A stretch of DNA of 64,000 nt from Promicromonospora iranensis (GCF_028994805.1 NZ_JAJQQP010000008.1:106534-170533); one strand, 5' to 3'; numbered from the stretch's first letter, positions 43,284-54,063 are shown. Notes: generated by a model from the sequence alone, not told the origin. Program-made: numbers and translations.

Positions 43284-44233
43284 CCACCGAGGCCCAGACC
43301 CCGCCCGACGCGCGCGCCGCGCAGCGGACGCCGCTCGTGGTGCACACCCGCTCCGAGCTGCGCGACGCACAGATGCGCTGGGCGATCGCGGGACCCCTGG
43401 ACTCGGCCGGGTCGGACGCGGGCCCCGGCAAGCGGGCGGTCGTCATGACGATGGGCGCGCTGCACGACGGGCACCTGGAGCTGGTGCGCCGGGCGAGCGA
43501 GGAGGCCGGGCCGAACGGGCAGGTGGTCGTCACGATCTTCGTGAACCCGCTGCAGTTCGGCGCGGGCGAGGACCTCGACACCTACCCCCGGGACCTGGAC
43601 GGTGACGTGGCCAAGCTGGCCGGGGCCGGTGCCGACGTCGTCTTCGCACCCGCTCCCGAGGTCGTCTACCCCGACGGCGACCCGGTGGTCCGCGTGTCCG
43701 CCGGACACATCGGGGACGTGCTGGAGGGCGAGCACCGTCCCGGGCACCTGGACGGCGTGCTCACCGTGGTGCTCAAGCTGATGCACCTGGTGCGCCCCGA
43801 CGTCGCGCTGTTCGGCGAGAAGGACGCCCAGCAGCTCCTGGCCGTTCGCCGCATGGTGCGTGACCTGGAGGTGTCGGTCGAGGTCGTGGGCGTGCCCACG
43901 GTCCGGGAGCCCGACGGGCTCGCGCTGTCCTCCCGCAACGCGTACCTGTCCGCGGACGAGCGGGAGCAGGCGCTCGCCCTGTCCCGGGCGCTGCGTGCGG
44001 GCGAGGCGGCCGCCGGCAGCGGCCCGGCGGGTGTGATCAACGCCGCGCGCGAAGTGCTGGACGAGGCCGACGGCGTCGTGGTCGACTACCTCGCGCTCGT
44101 CGATCCGGTGACCGTGGACGCGGTCACCGACGACTACTCCGGCCATGCGCTGCTGCTCGTGGCCGCACGGGTGGGTACTACCCGCCTGATCGACAACCAG
44201 GCCATCGAGGTCTCACCCGAGGTCCAGAGGTAG
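43280..44233 (+). CDS. panC: Pantothenate synthetase
   Basis: The 317-residue product condenses pantoate with beta-alanine using ATP. The HIGH-type motif is HDGH at 62-65 ([16 protein letters not shown]). [30 protein letters not shown] and LSSRNAYLS are the ATP- and pantoate-binding blocks. An N-terminal extension of about 30 residues precedes the fold. GTG 43280 overlaps the preceding stop, and panD follows after four bases. Confidence 0.97.
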   Translation: MTTEAQTPPDARAAQRTPLVVHTRSELRDAQMRWAIAGPLDSAGSDAGPGKRAVVMTMGALHDGHLELVRRASEEAGPNGQVVVTIFVNPLQFGAGEDLDTYPRDLDGDVAKLAGAGADVVFAPAPEVVYPDGDPVVRVSAGHIGDVLEGEHRPGHLDGVLTVVLKLMHLVRPDVALFGEKDAQQLLAVRRMVRDLEVSVEVVGVPTVREPDGLALSSRNAYLSADEREQALALSRALRAGEAAAGSGPAGVINAAREVLDEADGVVVDYLALVDPVTVDAVTDDYSGHALLLVAARVGTTRLIDNQAIEVSPEVQR

Positions 44234-44237
44234 CACC

Positions 44238-44744
44238 ATGAGCTCCACCCCGCACCGCCCGCCCGTCGCCCGCCCCGCGTCGCTGCAGCGGCCGATGATG
44301 ATCGCCAAGATCCACCGCGCCACCGTCACGCAGGCGGACCTGCACTACGTCGGGTCCATCACCGTGGACGCCGACCTGCTCGACGCCGCGGACCTCGTCC
44401 CGGGCCAGCAGGTCGACGTCGTCGACGTGACGAACGGCGCCCGGCTGACCACCTACGTGATCCCGGGCGAGCCCGGCTCGGGCCAGATCTGCATCAACGG
44501 CGCGGCCGCCCACCTGGTCAGCCCCGGCGACATCGTCATCCTGATCGCCTACGGCATGCTCTCGGACCACGACGCGCGGACCTTCCTGCCGAACGTCGTG
44601 TTCGTCGACGAGAAGAACCGGATCGTCGAGATCAACGACGAGCCCGGACACGTGCCCGACGGGTACGGCCTCGAGGAGAGCGGCCTGCCGATCGAGCCGT
44701 TCCAGCAGGCCGGCCTGGTGCGCACGGCGTCGGGCCGAGCGTGA
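44238..44744 (+). CDS. panD: Aspartate 1-decarboxylase precursor
   Basis: The 168-residue precursor makes beta-alanine for panC. The self-cleavage site that generates the pyruvoyl group is Gly39-Ser40 ([10 protein letters not shown]). [15 protein letters not shown] and [18 protein letters not shown] are family blocks. About 20 extra N-terminal and 25 C-terminal residues exceed the usual length. Its stop overlaps the nadB GTG. Confidence 0.96.
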   Translation: MSSTPHRPPVARPASLQRPMMIAKIHRATVTQADLHYVGSITVDADLLDAADLVPGQQVDVVDVTNGARLTTYVIPGEPGSGQICINGAAAHLVSPGDIVILIAYGMLSDHDARTFLPNVVFVDEKNRIVEINDEPGHVPDGYGLEESGLPIEPFQQAGLVRTASGRA

Positions 44745-46441
44745 GTGCCGGTTCCGGACCTCGTCTCGCTCGTTCCCTCGCAGCCCCCGCGCCCGGCTGG
44801 ACCGCGGAGGCTGACGCGATAGTCGTCGGCTCCGGCATCGCCGGGCTGACGGCGGCGCTCGAGCTGCGGACGCACGTGCCGCGGGTGCTGCTCGTGACCA
44901 AGGGCCGGCTCCTGTCGGGGTCGACGGTGTGGGCGCAGGGCGGTATCGCCGCGGCGCTCCACCCCTCGGACTCACCGGAGGCGCACCTCGCGGACACGCT
45001 CGCCGCCGGCGGCGGCCTGTCGGACCCGGAGGCCGTGCAGGTGCTGGTCACCGAGGGCCCGGAGCGCGTGCGCGAGCTTGTCGCCCGTGGCGCGGTCTTC
45101 GACAAGGCGGCCGACGGCGACATCGCGCTCACCCGCGAGGGCGGTCACCGTGCCGACCGGATCGCGCACGCCGGCGGTGACGCCACAGGTGCGGAGATCT
45201 CGCGGGCGCTCGTCGCGCAGATCGAGGCGGTCCGGCACGACCCGGGCATCGAGGTCGTGGAGAACGCCCTGGTGCTGGACGTGCTCACCACCATGCCCAT
45301 GGGCGGTCGGGATGGGTCGAAGGAGAGCGGGGCGCGCGCCTGCGGCGTGACCCTGCACGTGCGGGGCACGGGATCGCGGGACGGCGTCGGTGCCGTCCTG
45401 GCTCCCGCGGTCGTGCTGGCGACGGGCGGGATCGGGCAGGTGTTCCGGTCCTCGACCAACCCGGCGGGCGCGACCGGCGACGGCATCGCCGCGGCGCTCC
45501 GGGCAGGTGCGGTGCTGGGTGACCTGGAGTTCGTGCAGTTCCACCCGACGGTCCTGTGGCTCGGTACGGGTGCCAAGGGCCAGGTGCCCCTGATCTCGGA
45601 GGCGGTGCGCGGTGAGGGCGCGCTGCTGCTCGACGTCGACGGGCACCGGTTCATGCCGGCGGTGCACGAGCTGGCGGAGCTGGCGCCGCGGGACGTCGTC
45701 GCGCACGCGATCCAGCGGCAGATGGCCGTCACCGGTGCCGACAACGTGCTGCTCGACGCCCGGCACCTCGGCCGGGAGTTCCTGCGCGCGCGGTTCCCGA
45801 CGATCAACCGGCGGCTCCTGGAGGCGCAGATCGACTGGTCGGAGGAGCCCGTTCCCGTGTCGCCCGCCCAGCACTACCACTCGGGTGGCGTCGTGACCGA
45901 CCTCGACGGGCGGTCCTCGGTGGACGGCCTGTACGCGGTCGGCGAGGTCGCCTGCACGGGAGTGCACGGGGCGAACCGGCTCGCGTCGAACTCGCTGCTG
46001 GAGGGCATCGTGTTCGCCTACCGGGCGGCGCGCGACATCGCCGCCCGGTTCGACGCCGGAGAGCTGAAGCCGGGCGAGCCCGCCGAGCGCCCTGGCGGAT
46101 CCGGGCTGGTCGCGGCCGCCGCCCGCTCGCGCATCCAGAAGGTGACCTCCGCCGGGTCGGGCGTGATCCGGTCGGCCCGGTCGCTGGCCGAGGTCGACGA
46201 GCGGCTCGCCGCCGTCCGCGCCGACGCCCACCTCGCGGACGAGGTCATGGCCGAGCCCCAGGCCGCCGAGTGGGAGACCACCAACGTCCACCAGGTGGCC
46301 CGCGCGCTGACCCGCGCGGCCGCGCTGCGCGAGGAGACCCGGGGCGGCCACTACCGCACGGACTTCCCGAAGCCGGTCGAGGCATGGAAGCGCCGGGTCC
46401 AGGTCTGGCTCGACGCCGACGGGGTGCTCCAGGCGGGCTGA
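44741..46441 (+). CDS. nadB: L-aspartate oxidase
   Basis: The 566-residue product oxidises aspartate to iminoaspartate for quinolinate synthesis. It has an FAD-binding [16 protein letters not shown], the [13 protein letters not shown] block, [11 protein letters not shown], and the catalytic-region [20 protein letters not shown]. The C-terminal helical domain is present. nadC, usually next in actinobacteria, is displaced by about 8.3 kb to 54786, and nadA is not in the window. Confidence 0.95.
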   Translation: MSAGSGPRLARSLAAPAPGWTAEADAIVVGSGIAGLTAALELRTHVPRVLLVTKGRLLSGSTVWAQGGIAAALHPSDSPEAHLADTLAAGGGLSDPEAVQVLVTEGPERVRELVARGAVFDKAADGDIALTREGGHRADRIAHAGGDATGAEISRALVAQIEAVRHDPGIEVVENALVLDVLTTMPMGGRDGSKESGARACGVTLHVRGTGSRDGVGAVLAPAVVLATGGIGQVFRSSTNPAGATGDGIAAALRAGAVLGDLEFVQFHPTVLWLGTGAKGQVPLISEAVRGEGALLLDVDGHRFMPAVHELAELAPRDVVAHAIQRQMAVTGADNVLLDARHLGREFLRARFPTINRRLLEAQIDWSEEPVPVSPAQHYHSGGVVTDLDGRSSVDGLYAVGEVACTGVHGANRLASNSLLEGIVFAYRAARDIAARFDAGELKPGEPAERPGGSGLVAAAARSRIQKVTSAGSGVIRSARSLAEVDERLAAVRADAHLADEVMAEPQAAEWETTNVHQVARALTRAAALREETRGGHYRTDFPKPVEAWKRRVQVWLDADGVLQAG

Positions 46442-46467
46442 GCCCGGCGCAGGTCCGGATGCGGCAT

Positions 46468-46510
46468 TGACCTCGGTCGCTGGCACGGGGCGTTGTGGTG
46501 ACCGAAGTCA
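46468..46510. repeat. Inverted repeat after nadB
   Basis: The arms TGACCTCGGTC (46468-46478) and GACCGAAGTCA (46500-46510) pair with one mismatch around a 21-base loop, between the convergent stops of nadB and the biotin carboxylase gene. It marks the left edge of the pxp insertion and may be a weak two-way terminator. Confidence 0.5.
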
Positions 46511-46559
46511 TGGGCGGGCGCCGGCAACTGACCGCACGCGGCCGCGACTCCGGGGTCGG

Positions 46560-48377
46560 CTAGTGCGTGATGTAGCCGATCGGGTCGCCCGTGTTGACCG
46601 GCGCCCCTTCGTCGGCGGCGTGCTCCAGCGTTCCTGCGGCCTCTGCCACGAGCTGGGTTTCCATCTTCATCGCCTCGATGACGGCGACGGCCTGACCGTC
46701 GACCACGGTCTCGCCATCGGCCACCAGCCAGCGCACCACGGTGCCGGGCATCGCGGCGAGCAGCGGTACCCGTCCGTCGTCGGCTCGGCTGCCCGACGCC
46801 GACGGTGCGCTCGGCGCCGGTGCAAAGGCCGTCGCGGAGCCGGCTGCCGTCCCGGGACCTGCCGTCGGCCCGGCCGCACCGGACCCGGCACCGGCCGCGC
46901 CGACCCCGACCCCGGTCCCGCCCGGCGTTCGTATCCGGTGCCGCCGCCCGTCGATCTCGACCCACGTCGCCACGACCCCTGGCTCGGTCACCGGCGTGGC
47001 GAGCGTCTGGGGGTCGATCGACGGGAGCATCTCGGTCTCTATCCACTGGGTGTGGACGGCGAAGCCGGACTCTTCGGCCGTCCCCGTGAACGCGGGGTCG
47101 GCCAGCACCGCGCGATGGAAGGGCAGCACGGTGGGCACGCCCTCGACGACGGTCTCGGCCGCCGCTCGCCGAGCCCGCGCGAGCGCGAGCTCCCGGGTCG
47201 GCCCCCACACGACGACCTTGGCGAAGAGCGAGTCGAACTCGCCGGGGATCACCGACCCGGACTCCACCCCGGCGTCGACCCGCACGCCGGGACCGGCGGG
47301 CGCGACGAACCGCTCGATGCGCCCCGGGCCGGGCAGGAAGCCGCGCGCCGGGTCCTCGGCGTTGAGCCGGAGCTCGATCGCGTGCCCGTGCGGCTCGGGG
47401 TCCTCGGTGACGGACAGGGGTAGCCCGCTCGCGACGCGGAGCTGTTCGGCCACGAGGTCCAGCCCGGTGGTCTCCTCGGTGACGGGGTGCTCCACCTGGA
47501 GCCGGGTGTTGACCTCGAGGAAGGACAGGGTCCCGTCCGTACCGAGCAGGAACTCGACGGTTCCGGCGCCACGGTAGCCGGCGGCGGCACAGAGGTCGCG
47601 CGCGGACTCGTGGATCCGCTTGCGCACCGCGGGGTCGAGGAACGGCGCGGGGGCCTCCTCGACCAGCTTCTGGTTGCGCCGCTGGAGGGAGCAGTCCCGC
47701 GTGCCCGCGACGACCACGTGGCCGTGGTCGTCCGCGATGATCTGTGCCTCCACGTGCCGGGGCCGGTCGAGGAACCGTTCGACGAAGCACTCGCCCCGCC
47801 CGAACGCGGCCTCGGCCTCGCGCCGGGCGGCCTCGAAGAGCTCGGGCACCTCGTCGAGGGTCCTGGCCACGCGCATGCCACGTCCGCCGCCGCCGTGGGC
47901 CGCCTTGATGGCGAGCGGCAGCCCGTGCTCCTCGGCGAAGGCGAGCGCGGCGGCGGCGTCGGGCACCGGGCCGTCGGAGCCGGGCACGAGGGGCGCGCCG
48001 ACGGTCCGCGCCAGGTCGCGGGCGGCGATCTTGTCGCCGAGCAGGTTGATGGTGGCCGACGACGGGCCCACCCACACCAGCCCCGCGTCCTCGACGGCGC
48101 GCGCCGCGGTGGCGCTCTCGGACAGGAAGCCGTACCCGGGGTGGACGGCGTCCGCCCCGGACCGGCGCGCGACGTCGAGCAGCTTCTCGACCGACAGGTA
48201 GGTCTCGGCGGCCGTGCGCCCGTCCAGGGCCCAGGCCTCGTCGGCGAGGCGGACGTGCGGGGCGTCCACGTCGCCGTCGGCGTACACCGCGACGGAGCGG
48301 ATCCCCAGATCGGCGCAGGCGCGGGCCACGCGGACCGCGATCTCGCCTCGGTTGGCGATGAGCACGCTGCGGATCAT
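46560..48377 (-). CDS. Biotin carboxylase with biotin carrier domain (pxp-linked)
   Basis: The 605-residue product has a biotin carboxylase (about 1-450: [45 protein letters not shown]) and a C-terminal biotinyl domain with the biotin Lys at about 571 (EAMKMET), joined by a Gly/Ala-rich linker. It resembles acyl-CoA carboxylase alpha subunits, but no carboxyltransferase beta subunit is near. It overlaps the pxpB-pxpC fusion by four bases. That fusion has the carboxyltransferase-like fold of urea carboxylase, so the two may form one biotin enzyme. Confidence 0.9.
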   Translation of the reverse strand: MIRSVLIANRGEIAVRVARACADLGIRSVAVYADGDVDAPHVRLADEAWALDGRTAAETYLSVEKLLDVARRSGADAVHPGYGFLSESATAARAVEDAGLVWVGPSSATINLLGDKIAARDLARTVGAPLVPGSDGPVPDAAAALAFAEEHGLPLAIKAAHGGGGRGMRVARTLDEVPELFEAARREAEAAFGRGECFVERFLDRPRHVEAQIIADDHGHVVVAGTRDCSLQRRNQKLVEEAPAPFLDPAVRKRIHESARDLCAAAGYRGAGTVEFLLGTDGTLSFLEVNTRLQVEHPVTEETTGLDLVAEQLRVASGLPLSVTEDPEPHGHAIELRLNAEDPARGFLPGPGRIERFVAPAGPGVRVDAGVESGSVIPGEFDSLFAKVVVWGPTRELALARARRAAAETVVEGVPTVLPFHRAVLADPAFTGTAEESGFAVHTQWIETEMLPSIDPQTLATPVTEPGVVATWVEIDGRRHRIRTPGGTGVGVGAAGAGSGAAGPTAGPGTAAGSATAFAPAPSAPSASGSRADDGRVPLLAAMPGTVVRWLVADGETVVDGQAVAVIEAMKMETQLVAEAAGTLEHAADEGAPVNTGDPIGYITH

Positions 48378-50098
48378 GGGGTACCTCCGGGGTGGTTCTG
48401 GATCGTGAAGCGAACGCGCGCACCGGCCGGCAGCTGGCCCGCGAGCGGCACATGACCGGCCACGACGGCACCGATCACGGGATACCCGCCGGTCAGCGGA
48501 TGGTCGGCCAGGAAGAGGACCGGGAGGCCGTCCGGCGGCATCTGGATGGCTCCGGTGACGCAGCCCTCGCTCGGCAGCTCCGCACCCTCCTTGTCCCGGA
48601 CCCGGGCGACGGGTTCCCCGTCCAGACGCAGCCCCACGCGGTTGGAGCGCGGCGTGACGACCCAGTCCTGGCCGGTCAGCCGGGTGAGTGCCGCGTCGTC
48701 GAACCAGTCGTCGCGCGGCCCCAGGACGATCGGCAGCTCGGTCACCTCGCCGACGGCGGGCAGGCCGCCCGACGGGGGTGTCCCGCCCGTCCCGGACCGG
48801 TCGTCGCCGGGGGTGCCGGTCGCGGCGACCGACGACGGCCCGGCAGCAGGGAGGCCGCGAGCCGGCACGCCGACCGGCAGCACGTCGCCCGCCCCGAGCG
48901 GTTCGGGCCCGAGCCCGGCCAGCACGTCGGTGGACCGGCTGCCCAGCACCGGCGGCACGTCGATCCCGCCCCGCACCGCCACGTAGACGCGCACACCCCG
49001 CGTGGGCGGCGCGAGGCGCAGCTCGTCGCCGTCGTCCAGGGCGAAGGGCTCACCCGGCCGCGGACGGCGGTCGGGACGGCAAGCTCCGGTCTTGTCCGGT
49101 CCACCGGGCCCGGGCCGTACGACGACGTCGCCCGCCGCCCCCGTCACCGCGAGCACCTGCGGGCCGCGGGCGCGCAGCCGCAGGCCGCCCACCGACTCGA
49201 TGGCGGCGGCGTCCGACGGGTTGCCGACGGCGCAGTTGGCCGCTCGCAGGCTGGGCCGGTCCAGTGCTCCGGACGCGGAGACACCCGCTCCCTCGGAGCC
49301 GGGTCGCCCGAGGTCCTGGACCAGCGCCTGCACCCCGACCCGAACCACCTCGACGCCGTTGCCGCGGGCCGCGCCGCCGCTGCTGCCGCTATCGCCGGCC
49401 GTACCGCCGGCAGCGGAGCCCCCGGCAGTCGCGCCCCCGGGGTCAGTTCCCGGCTCTGGCGGGCCGGCAGGCGCCGTCGGGCCGGCGGGGAGGGGGACGA
49501 AGCGGACCTCGTCCCCCGGGAGCATGAGGGCCGGGCGGTCGCGGGTCACGTCCCACACCGGCGCGTCGGTACGGCCGACGAGCTGCCACCCGCCAGGGCT
49601 CTCCCGGGGGTAGACGCCGCTGTACGGCCCGGCGAGCGCCACCGACCCGGCCGGCACGCGGGTGCGCGGGCTGGCCCGGCGGGGGACCACGAGCTCGGGG
49701 TCGTCGCTCGTCAGGTAGGCGAACCCGGGCGCGAACCCGACGAAGCCGACCGTCCATGCCGCCGCGGTGTGTCGCCGGACCAGCTCGTCGGTGCTCCAGC
49801 CGAGGAGCTCGGCCGCCTCGGCGAGATCTTCGCCGTCGTACCGGACGGGGATCTCGACGGTACGTGCGGCGGAGGTCGCGCGACGCTCGAGCGGTCGCGT
49901 CCGAAGCTCCGCCGCCAGGGCCTGTGCCGTGATCGCCGACGGCCGGAACGGCACGAGGAGGGTCCGGGCGCCGGGCACGGGCACGCCGACGCCGCGTAGG
50001 GGGTCGGTGGTGAGGGACTCGTACAGCGCGACCGCCTGGTCCAGGTCGTCGAGCTCGATCAGGAGGGCGTCGTCGCGCGCGGTCAGGACCCGGATCAC
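48374..50098 (-). CDS. pxpB: Fused 5-oxoprolinase subunits B and C (KipI-KipA / AHS1-AHS2)
   Basis: The 574-residue product has an AHS1/KipI domain (about 1-205: [34 protein letters not shown]), a Pro/Gly/Ser-rich linker, and an AHS2/KipA domain (about 245-574: [44 protein letters not shown]). PxpB and PxpC with PxpA form the ATP-dependent prokaryotic 5-oxoprolinase. The same two domains form the carboxyltransferase part of urea carboxylase. GTG 50098 overlaps the pxpA stop, and its own stop overlaps the next start. Confidence 0.92.
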   Translation of the reverse strand: MIRVLTARDDALLIELDDLDQAVALYESLTTDPLRGVGVPVPGARTLLVPFRPSAITAQALAAELRTRPLERRATSAARTVEIPVRYDGEDLAEAAELLGWSTDELVRRHTAAAWTVGFVGFAPGFAYLTSDDPELVVPRRASPRTRVPAGSVALAGPYSGVYPRESPGGWQLVGRTDAPVWDVTRDRPALMLPGDEVRFVPLPAGPTAPAGPPEPGTDPGGATAGGSAAGGTAGDSGSSGGAARGNGVEVVRVGVQALVQDLGRPGSEGAGVSASGALDRPSLRAANCAVGNPSDAAAIESVGGLRLRARGPQVLAVTGAAGDVVVRPGPGGPDKTGACRPDRRPRPGEPFALDDGDELRLAPPTRGVRVYVAVRGGIDVPPVLGSRSTDVLAGLGPEPLGAGDVLPVGVPARGLPAAGPSSVAATGTPGDDRSGTGGTPPSGGLPAVGEVTELPIVLGPRDDWFDDAALTRLTGQDWVVTPRSNRVGLRLDGEPVARVRDKEGAELPSEGCVTGAIQMPPDGLPVLFLADHPLTGGYPVIGAVVAGHVPLAGQLPAGARVRFTIQNHPGGTP

Positions 50099-50880
50099 GC
50101 TGCGGGGCCGTTGCCCGACGCCGGAGCGAAAGCCGTGAGTGTGATGCCCTCGGCGTCGAACACCTCGCGGATCCGCCGGGCCATGGCGACGGCACCGGGG
50201 GAGTCGCCGTGCACGCACACGGAGTCGGCGCGCACCGCGACGTCGGACCCGTCCACGGCGGTCACCACGCCCTCGGTGACGAGGCGGAGCATGCGCCGCG
50301 CGACGTCGTCGGCGTCGTGCAGCACGGATCCCGGTTCGCGTCGGGAGACGAGGCGGCCCTCGGGCGTGTAGGCGCGGTCGGCGAACGCCTCGGTGGCGGT
50401 CGCGAGCCCTGCCGCGGACGCCGCCGCGAGGGCCGCGCTGCCGGGCAGCCCCAGCATGACCAGCCCCGGGTCGACGGCGGCGACGGCCCTCGCCACCGCC
50501 GCCGCCACCCGCTCGTCGACCGCGGCGGTGTTGTACAGCGCGCCGTGCGGCTTCACGTAGGTGACGGTCGCCCCCTCGGCGTCGGCGAGACCGCGGAGCG
50601 CGCCGATCTGGTAGGCGACGTCGGCCTCGAGCTCGTCGTCGGGCACGTCCATGTTGCGGCGGCCGAACCCGGCCAGGTCCCGGTAGCCGACGTGCGCGCC
50701 CACCGTGACGCCGTGCGCCACCGCGGACCGCACGGTGCGGCGGATGGACGCGGGGTCCCCGGCATGGAAGCCGCAGGCGACGTTGGCGCTGGAGACGATG
50801 CCGAGCATCTGCTCGTCGTCGCCGAGGCTCCAGCGGCCGAAGCCCTCGCCGAGGTCGCTGTTCAGGTCGACGGCGCTCAT
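50095..50880 (-). CDS. pxpA: 5-oxoprolinase subunit A (LamB/YcsF family)
   Basis: The 261-residue product is the PxpA subunit: [13 protein letters not shown] at the N-terminus, [38 protein letters not shown] and [11 protein letters not shown] are the conserved metal- and substrate-binding blocks. With PxpB and PxpC it opens the pyroglutamate lactam to glutamate using ATP. ATG 50880 follows GGAAAC. It lies 56 bases after the transporter gene in the same transcription unit. Confidence 0.95.
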   Translation of the reverse strand: MSAVDLNSDLGEGFGRWSLGDDEQMLGIVSSANVACGFHAGDPASIRRTVRSAVAHGVTVGAHVGYRDLAGFGRRNMDVPDDELEADVAYQIGALRGLADAEGATVTYVKPHGALYNTAAVDERVAAAVARAVAAVDPGLVMLGLPGSAALAAASAAGLATATEAFADRAYTPEGRLVSRREPGSVLHDADDVARRMLRLVTEGVVTAVDGSDVAVRADSVCVHGDSPGAVAMARRIREVFDAEGITLTAFAPASGNGPAA

Positions 50881-50936
50881 GGTGTGTTTCCTTCGTGGTG
50901 CGGAGAGATCGGTGTGTCGAGGTCCTGGGCCAGGGC

Positions 50937-52238
50937 TCAGGTGGAGAGCAGGTCGAAGATCGGGCCTACCGCGTTGACCGCCATGTACCAGGTGACCACG
51001 GTGGCCAGGGTGCCGACCACCAGGAGCCACCGCGGGTACCGGACGCTGCCCAGCAGCGAGCCGCGGAACCAGCCGATGTACATGAACAGGGTCAGGCCGA
51101 TGGGCAGGATGAGGCCGTTCACGCCGCCGACGAACACGAGCAGGGTGGCGGGTGCGGTGCCGATCGCCAGGTAGACCGCCAGCGAGACGACGATGAAGCC
51201 CACCGTCCACAGGTCCGCGGTGCGGCCGACGATCTTCGCGGAGAACACGGGCAGGAACGAGACGGACGTGTAGGCGGCGCCGATGACGCTGGTGATCGCG
51301 GCGATCCAGAACACGGCACCGAAGATGCGCAGGCCGGTCTCCCCGGCCGCGGCGCCGAAGGCGTCGGCGGCGGGGTTGCCCGCGACGTCCAGCACGACGC
51401 CGGAGGCCACGACGCCGAGGATCGCCAGGAACAGCACGTACCGCATGATCCCCGTGACGATGATGCCGCTGACCGCGGCCCGGTTGACCTCGCGGATGTT
51501 CTCGGGGCCCGCGGTGCCGGAGTCGAGCAGCTTGTGCGCGCCGGCGTAGGTGATGTAGCCGCCGACGGTGCCGCCGACGATGGTCGTGATCGTGGCGAAG
51601 TTGATGGTGTCGGGCAGGACCGTCTGCTTCAGGGCCTCACCGACGGGCGGGCCGGACATGATCATGACGGCCACGGTGAGCACGATCATCACCAGGCCGG
51701 CGACGATCACCACCCGGTCGACGACGGCTCCCGCGCGCTTGGCGAGGAAGATGGCGATGGCGACGGCGGCGCTGATCGCCCCGCCGATGCGAGGGTCGAG
51801 GCCGAACAGGGCGTTCATGCCCAGCCCCGCGCCCGCGGTGTTGCCGATGTTGAAGACGAGGCCGCCGAGGACGATCAGCACGGCGAGCACGTAGCCGCTG
51901 CCCGGCAGGGCCTCGTTGGCCAGCACGCTCGCACGCTTCCCGGTCAGCGTGATCATGCGCCACACGTTCATCTGGACCGCGAGGTCCAGCAGGATCGAGA
52001 CCAGGATGCCGAACGCGAACGCGGCGCCCAGCTGCTGGGTGAACGTGGCCGTCTGCGTGATGAACCCCGGTCCGATGGCGGACGTCGCCATGAGGAACAG
52101 GGCGCCCAGCAGGGAGCGGCTGCGCGTGGATGCGAACCGCTTGACCCTGGCCGCCGGCGGCCCCGCCGGCGTCTCTGCCGACGTTTCCGCCGACGTCGTT
52201 GTCGGCGGGGTGGTGCGCTCGTGGCTCGTGTCGGACAT
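50937..52238 (-). CDS. NRAMP-related transporter of the pxp operon (YcsG-like)
   Basis: The 433-residue product has 11 or so membrane segments and overall NRAMP similarity. The metal-coordinating DPGN motif of the first helix reads GPGF ([14 protein letters not shown]), and the sixth-helix MPH is replaced by GAH (TYAGAHKL). Thus canonical Mn/Fe coordination is absent. In B. subtilis the NRAMP-like YcsG also neighbours the oxoprolinase genes, so uptake of 5-oxoproline or a related organic solute is likelier. ATG 52238 has AGGAGG upstream. It is the first gene of the minus-strand operon. Confidence 0.85.
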   Translation of the reverse strand: MSDTSHERTTPPTTTSAETSAETPAGPPAARVKRFASTRSRSLLGALFLMATSAIGPGFITQTATFTQQLGAAFAFGILVSILLDLAVQMNVWRMITLTGKRASVLANEALPGSGYVLAVLIVLGGLVFNIGNTAGAGLGMNALFGLDPRIGGAISAAVAIAIFLAKRAGAVVDRVVIVAGLVMIVLTVAVMIMSGPPVGEALKQTVLPDTINFATITTIVGGTVGGYITYAGAHKLLDSGTAGPENIREVNRAAVSGIIVTGIMRYVLFLAILGVVASGVVLDVAGNPAADAFGAAAGETGLRIFGAVFWIAAITSVIGAAYTSVSFLPVFSAKIVGRTADLWTVGFIVVSLAVYLAIGTAPATLLVFVGGVNGLILPIGLTLFMYIGWFRGSLLGSVRYPRWLLVVGTLATVVTWYMAVNAVGPIFDLLST

Positions 52239-52266
52239 CGCGTCCTCCTGGTCGTTGTGGTGAGCC

Positions 52267-52278
52267 GGATTGTTCAAC
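52267..52278. promoter_or_regulatory. Half-site GGATTGTTCAAC before the transporter operon (probable GntR site 1)
   Basis: GGATTGTTCAAC lies about 30-40 bases before the transporter ATG, within a larger imperfect palindrome (GATTGTTCAACAGTC, 52268-52282). The same 12 bases recur at 52397-52408. FCD-type GntR regulators bind short TTGTnnAC-type palindromes, and such a regulator is encoded at 54076. Confidence 0.6.
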
Positions 52279-52396
52279 AGTCAGGATCTTCCTCGTCGGA
52301 TGTTTCCGCCGCATTGCGGAACATTCTCGATCATGACACGGCTCGAGCGCTGGAGAACAGCCCGGGACACGAGTTGTTTACCTGTCCGGGTCTGTT

Positions 52397-52408
52397 GGAT
52401 TGTTCAAC
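52397..52408. promoter_or_regulatory. Half-site GGATTGTTCAAC before the secreted peptidase gene (probable GntR site 2)
   Basis: This is the second exact copy of GGATTGTTCAAC, with GTTG/CAAC outer symmetry (GTTGGATTGTTCAAC). It lies about 52 bases before the ATG at 52460 and may overlap its promoter. Together with site 1 it suggests joint control of both divergent transcription units. Confidence 0.6.
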
Positions 52409-52459
52409 GAACCTCTACGGTCGGTCTCGACCCACCTCTGAGGGGAGAAGTGATCCATC

Positions 52460-53974
52460 ATGTCGACACCACGTACCGCCAGGGTGCGAGCAGGCGCCGC
52501 CGCCCTCGCGCTCTGTGTCACCACCACGCTGGCGGCTCCTGCCGCGGCCCAGGCCGCGCCGGGATCGGGGGGCGACTGCCTCGACCCGAGCATCCCGCTC
52601 TCGGTCGAGGAGAGCCGCCTGGCCGCCCACCTGCCCGACCCGTCCGATCCGGCGGTTCCCGCCGACCGGACCTACGCCCGCACCGTCATCGAGGGCGGTG
52701 GGTTCGGCGGGTACACGGCCGCCTTCACGGCGGCCCTGTGCCGCACGCGCTCGCTCGACGGTGCGACGGCGCTGGCCGAGCGCAAGGGCGAGGCCCTGTG
52801 GGACGCCGCCGTCCGCCGGGCCCAGAGCGACGGCGCCGTCCGCGGCGACCTGCCCGCCAGCGACGACCGCCCGCTGTACTGGACCCGTGTCGAGGCCATG
52901 TCGGTGCTGCGCCAGTGGGCACCCGAGGGCGGCCTCACCGATGCCGAGCGGGCCGGTCTGATCGAGACGTTCGACAGGGCGGCGCGGGGCATGTTCGACA
53001 TCGACCTGCCGCCCGGCGACGACGTCCTGCGCGTGATCGTCAGCGGGTTCGACGTCTTCACGCTCGACGGCGGGACCACCGGCCCCGCGCCGGGCACCGT
53101 GGGCAACAACATCCGGCACGGCAACCCCTCGGGCGCGGCGGCGCTGTCGCTCGACGGCACCACCTATCGCACCGACGACGGCAAGGTCGCCCACGTGGAG
53201 GCCTACACGCTCCCGGTGAGCTACCCGGAGTTCGAGCGCGGCTACCTCGAGGACACCGTCGGACCGTTCATGGAGCCCGGCCCGCGCCAGGTCGACGCCT
53301 CGATCACGGTGAGCCAGGCCGGCGGGTCCCAGTTCAACCTGGAGCAGTGGAACGCCCGCTACCACGGCACCTTCCCGGGCAACGACAACGGTGCGCCGTG
53401 CCCCTGGACCGGCGAATGGCCCCAGCTCGCGGTCGACAACCCCGCCTGCAACATCCAGGTCGTCGACCGCTGGGGCGGCGGTGACGGGCTCACCGACCCG
53501 CCGCAGTGGACCACGGCGAGCCTGCCGATCGCGGAGATGATCGCGGCGAACACCGGGGCCGACGTGCCGCGTCCGCCCGGCGACACCTGGCCCGACCCGT
53601 CGGTGGCCTTCGGCGTCGTCTGGAACACCAGCTACACCGCGTTCCCCGATTGCACGTCGCCCGAGCTCGAGTCCTTCAACGACTCTCCGTCGGTCACCTA
53701 CCCGCCAACCACGCCGCCGGTGCCGCCGGCCGAGGACTCCTGCTCCTTCAGCGGGGGCGGCGGCAACTACCTCTCGAACGAGAGCGCTTACCGCAACACG
53801 CTGCTGCGGGACCGTGCGGGGCTCGACATCCCGGCCGGGCACATCCACACCCCGGGCATGCAGCACTTCGAGACCGACTTCGGCGTGAGCGACGCGACGT
53901 TCGACGCGTGGCGCACCTCGATCGCCGCCCAGACCCGCAACCTGGTCCACGCGGTGATCGACACGACCGACTGA
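52460..53974 (+). CDS. Secreted pyroglutamyl-peptidase-I-like protein with Cys-to-Ser substitution
   Basis: The 504-residue product has a signal peptide (about 1-32, ending AQAAP) and a fold resembling peptidase C15. It shows VIVSGFDVFTLDG for the N-terminal loop, VSQAGGSQFNLEQWN with the catalytic Glu at 295, NYLSNESAY aligning with the family VCNHLFY, and AGHIHTPG with His463. At the nucleophile position Cys is Ser439. Normal Pcp is a cytosolic protein of about 215 residues; this one is exported and more than twice as long. AGGGGAGAAG precedes ATG 52460. The context (5-oxoprolinase genes) suggests release of pyroglutamate from extracellular peptides. Confidence 0.75.
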   Translation: MSTPRTARVRAGAAALALCVTTTLAAPAAAQAAPGSGGDCLDPSIPLSVEESRLAAHLPDPSDPAVPADRTYARTVIEGGGFGGYTAAFTAALCRTRSLDGATALAERKGEALWDAAVRRAQSDGAVRGDLPASDDRPLYWTRVEAMSVLRQWAPEGGLTDAERAGLIETFDRAARGMFDIDLPPGDDVLRVIVSGFDVFTLDGGTTGPAPGTVGNNIRHGNPSGAAALSLDGTTYRTDDGKVAHVEAYTLPVSYPEFERGYLEDTVGPFMEPGPRQVDASITVSQAGGSQFNLEQWNARYHGTFPGNDNGAPCPWTGEWPQLAVDNPACNIQVVDRWGGGDGLTDPPQWTTASLPIAEMIAANTGADVPRPPGDTWPDPSVAFGVVWNTSYTAFPDCTSPELESFNDSPSVTYPPTTPPVPPAEDSCSFSGGGGNYLSNESAYRNTLLRDRAGLDIPAGHIHTPGMQHFETDFGVSDATFDAWRTSIAAQTRNLVHAVIDTTD

Positions 53975-53984
53975 CCCACCCCGA

Positions 53985-54049
53985 TCGTTGAGTGCTGGCT
54001 ATTTGCGGGAGTTCGGCCTCAAGACCCGCAAATATCCAGCACTCAACGA
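53985..54049. repeat. Long inverted repeat, GTTGAGTGCTGG family (copy 2)
   Basis: The arms 53985-54009 and 54025-54049 (25 bp, one mismatch) share the CGTTGAGTGCTGG plus TATTTG core with the element at 18627-18697. It follows the peptidase stop and ends 14 bases before the -10 of the GntR gene, a placement very like that of copy 1 before the LacI gene. Confidence 0.88.
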
Positions 54050-54063
54050 GCTGTTGCGGTCCG

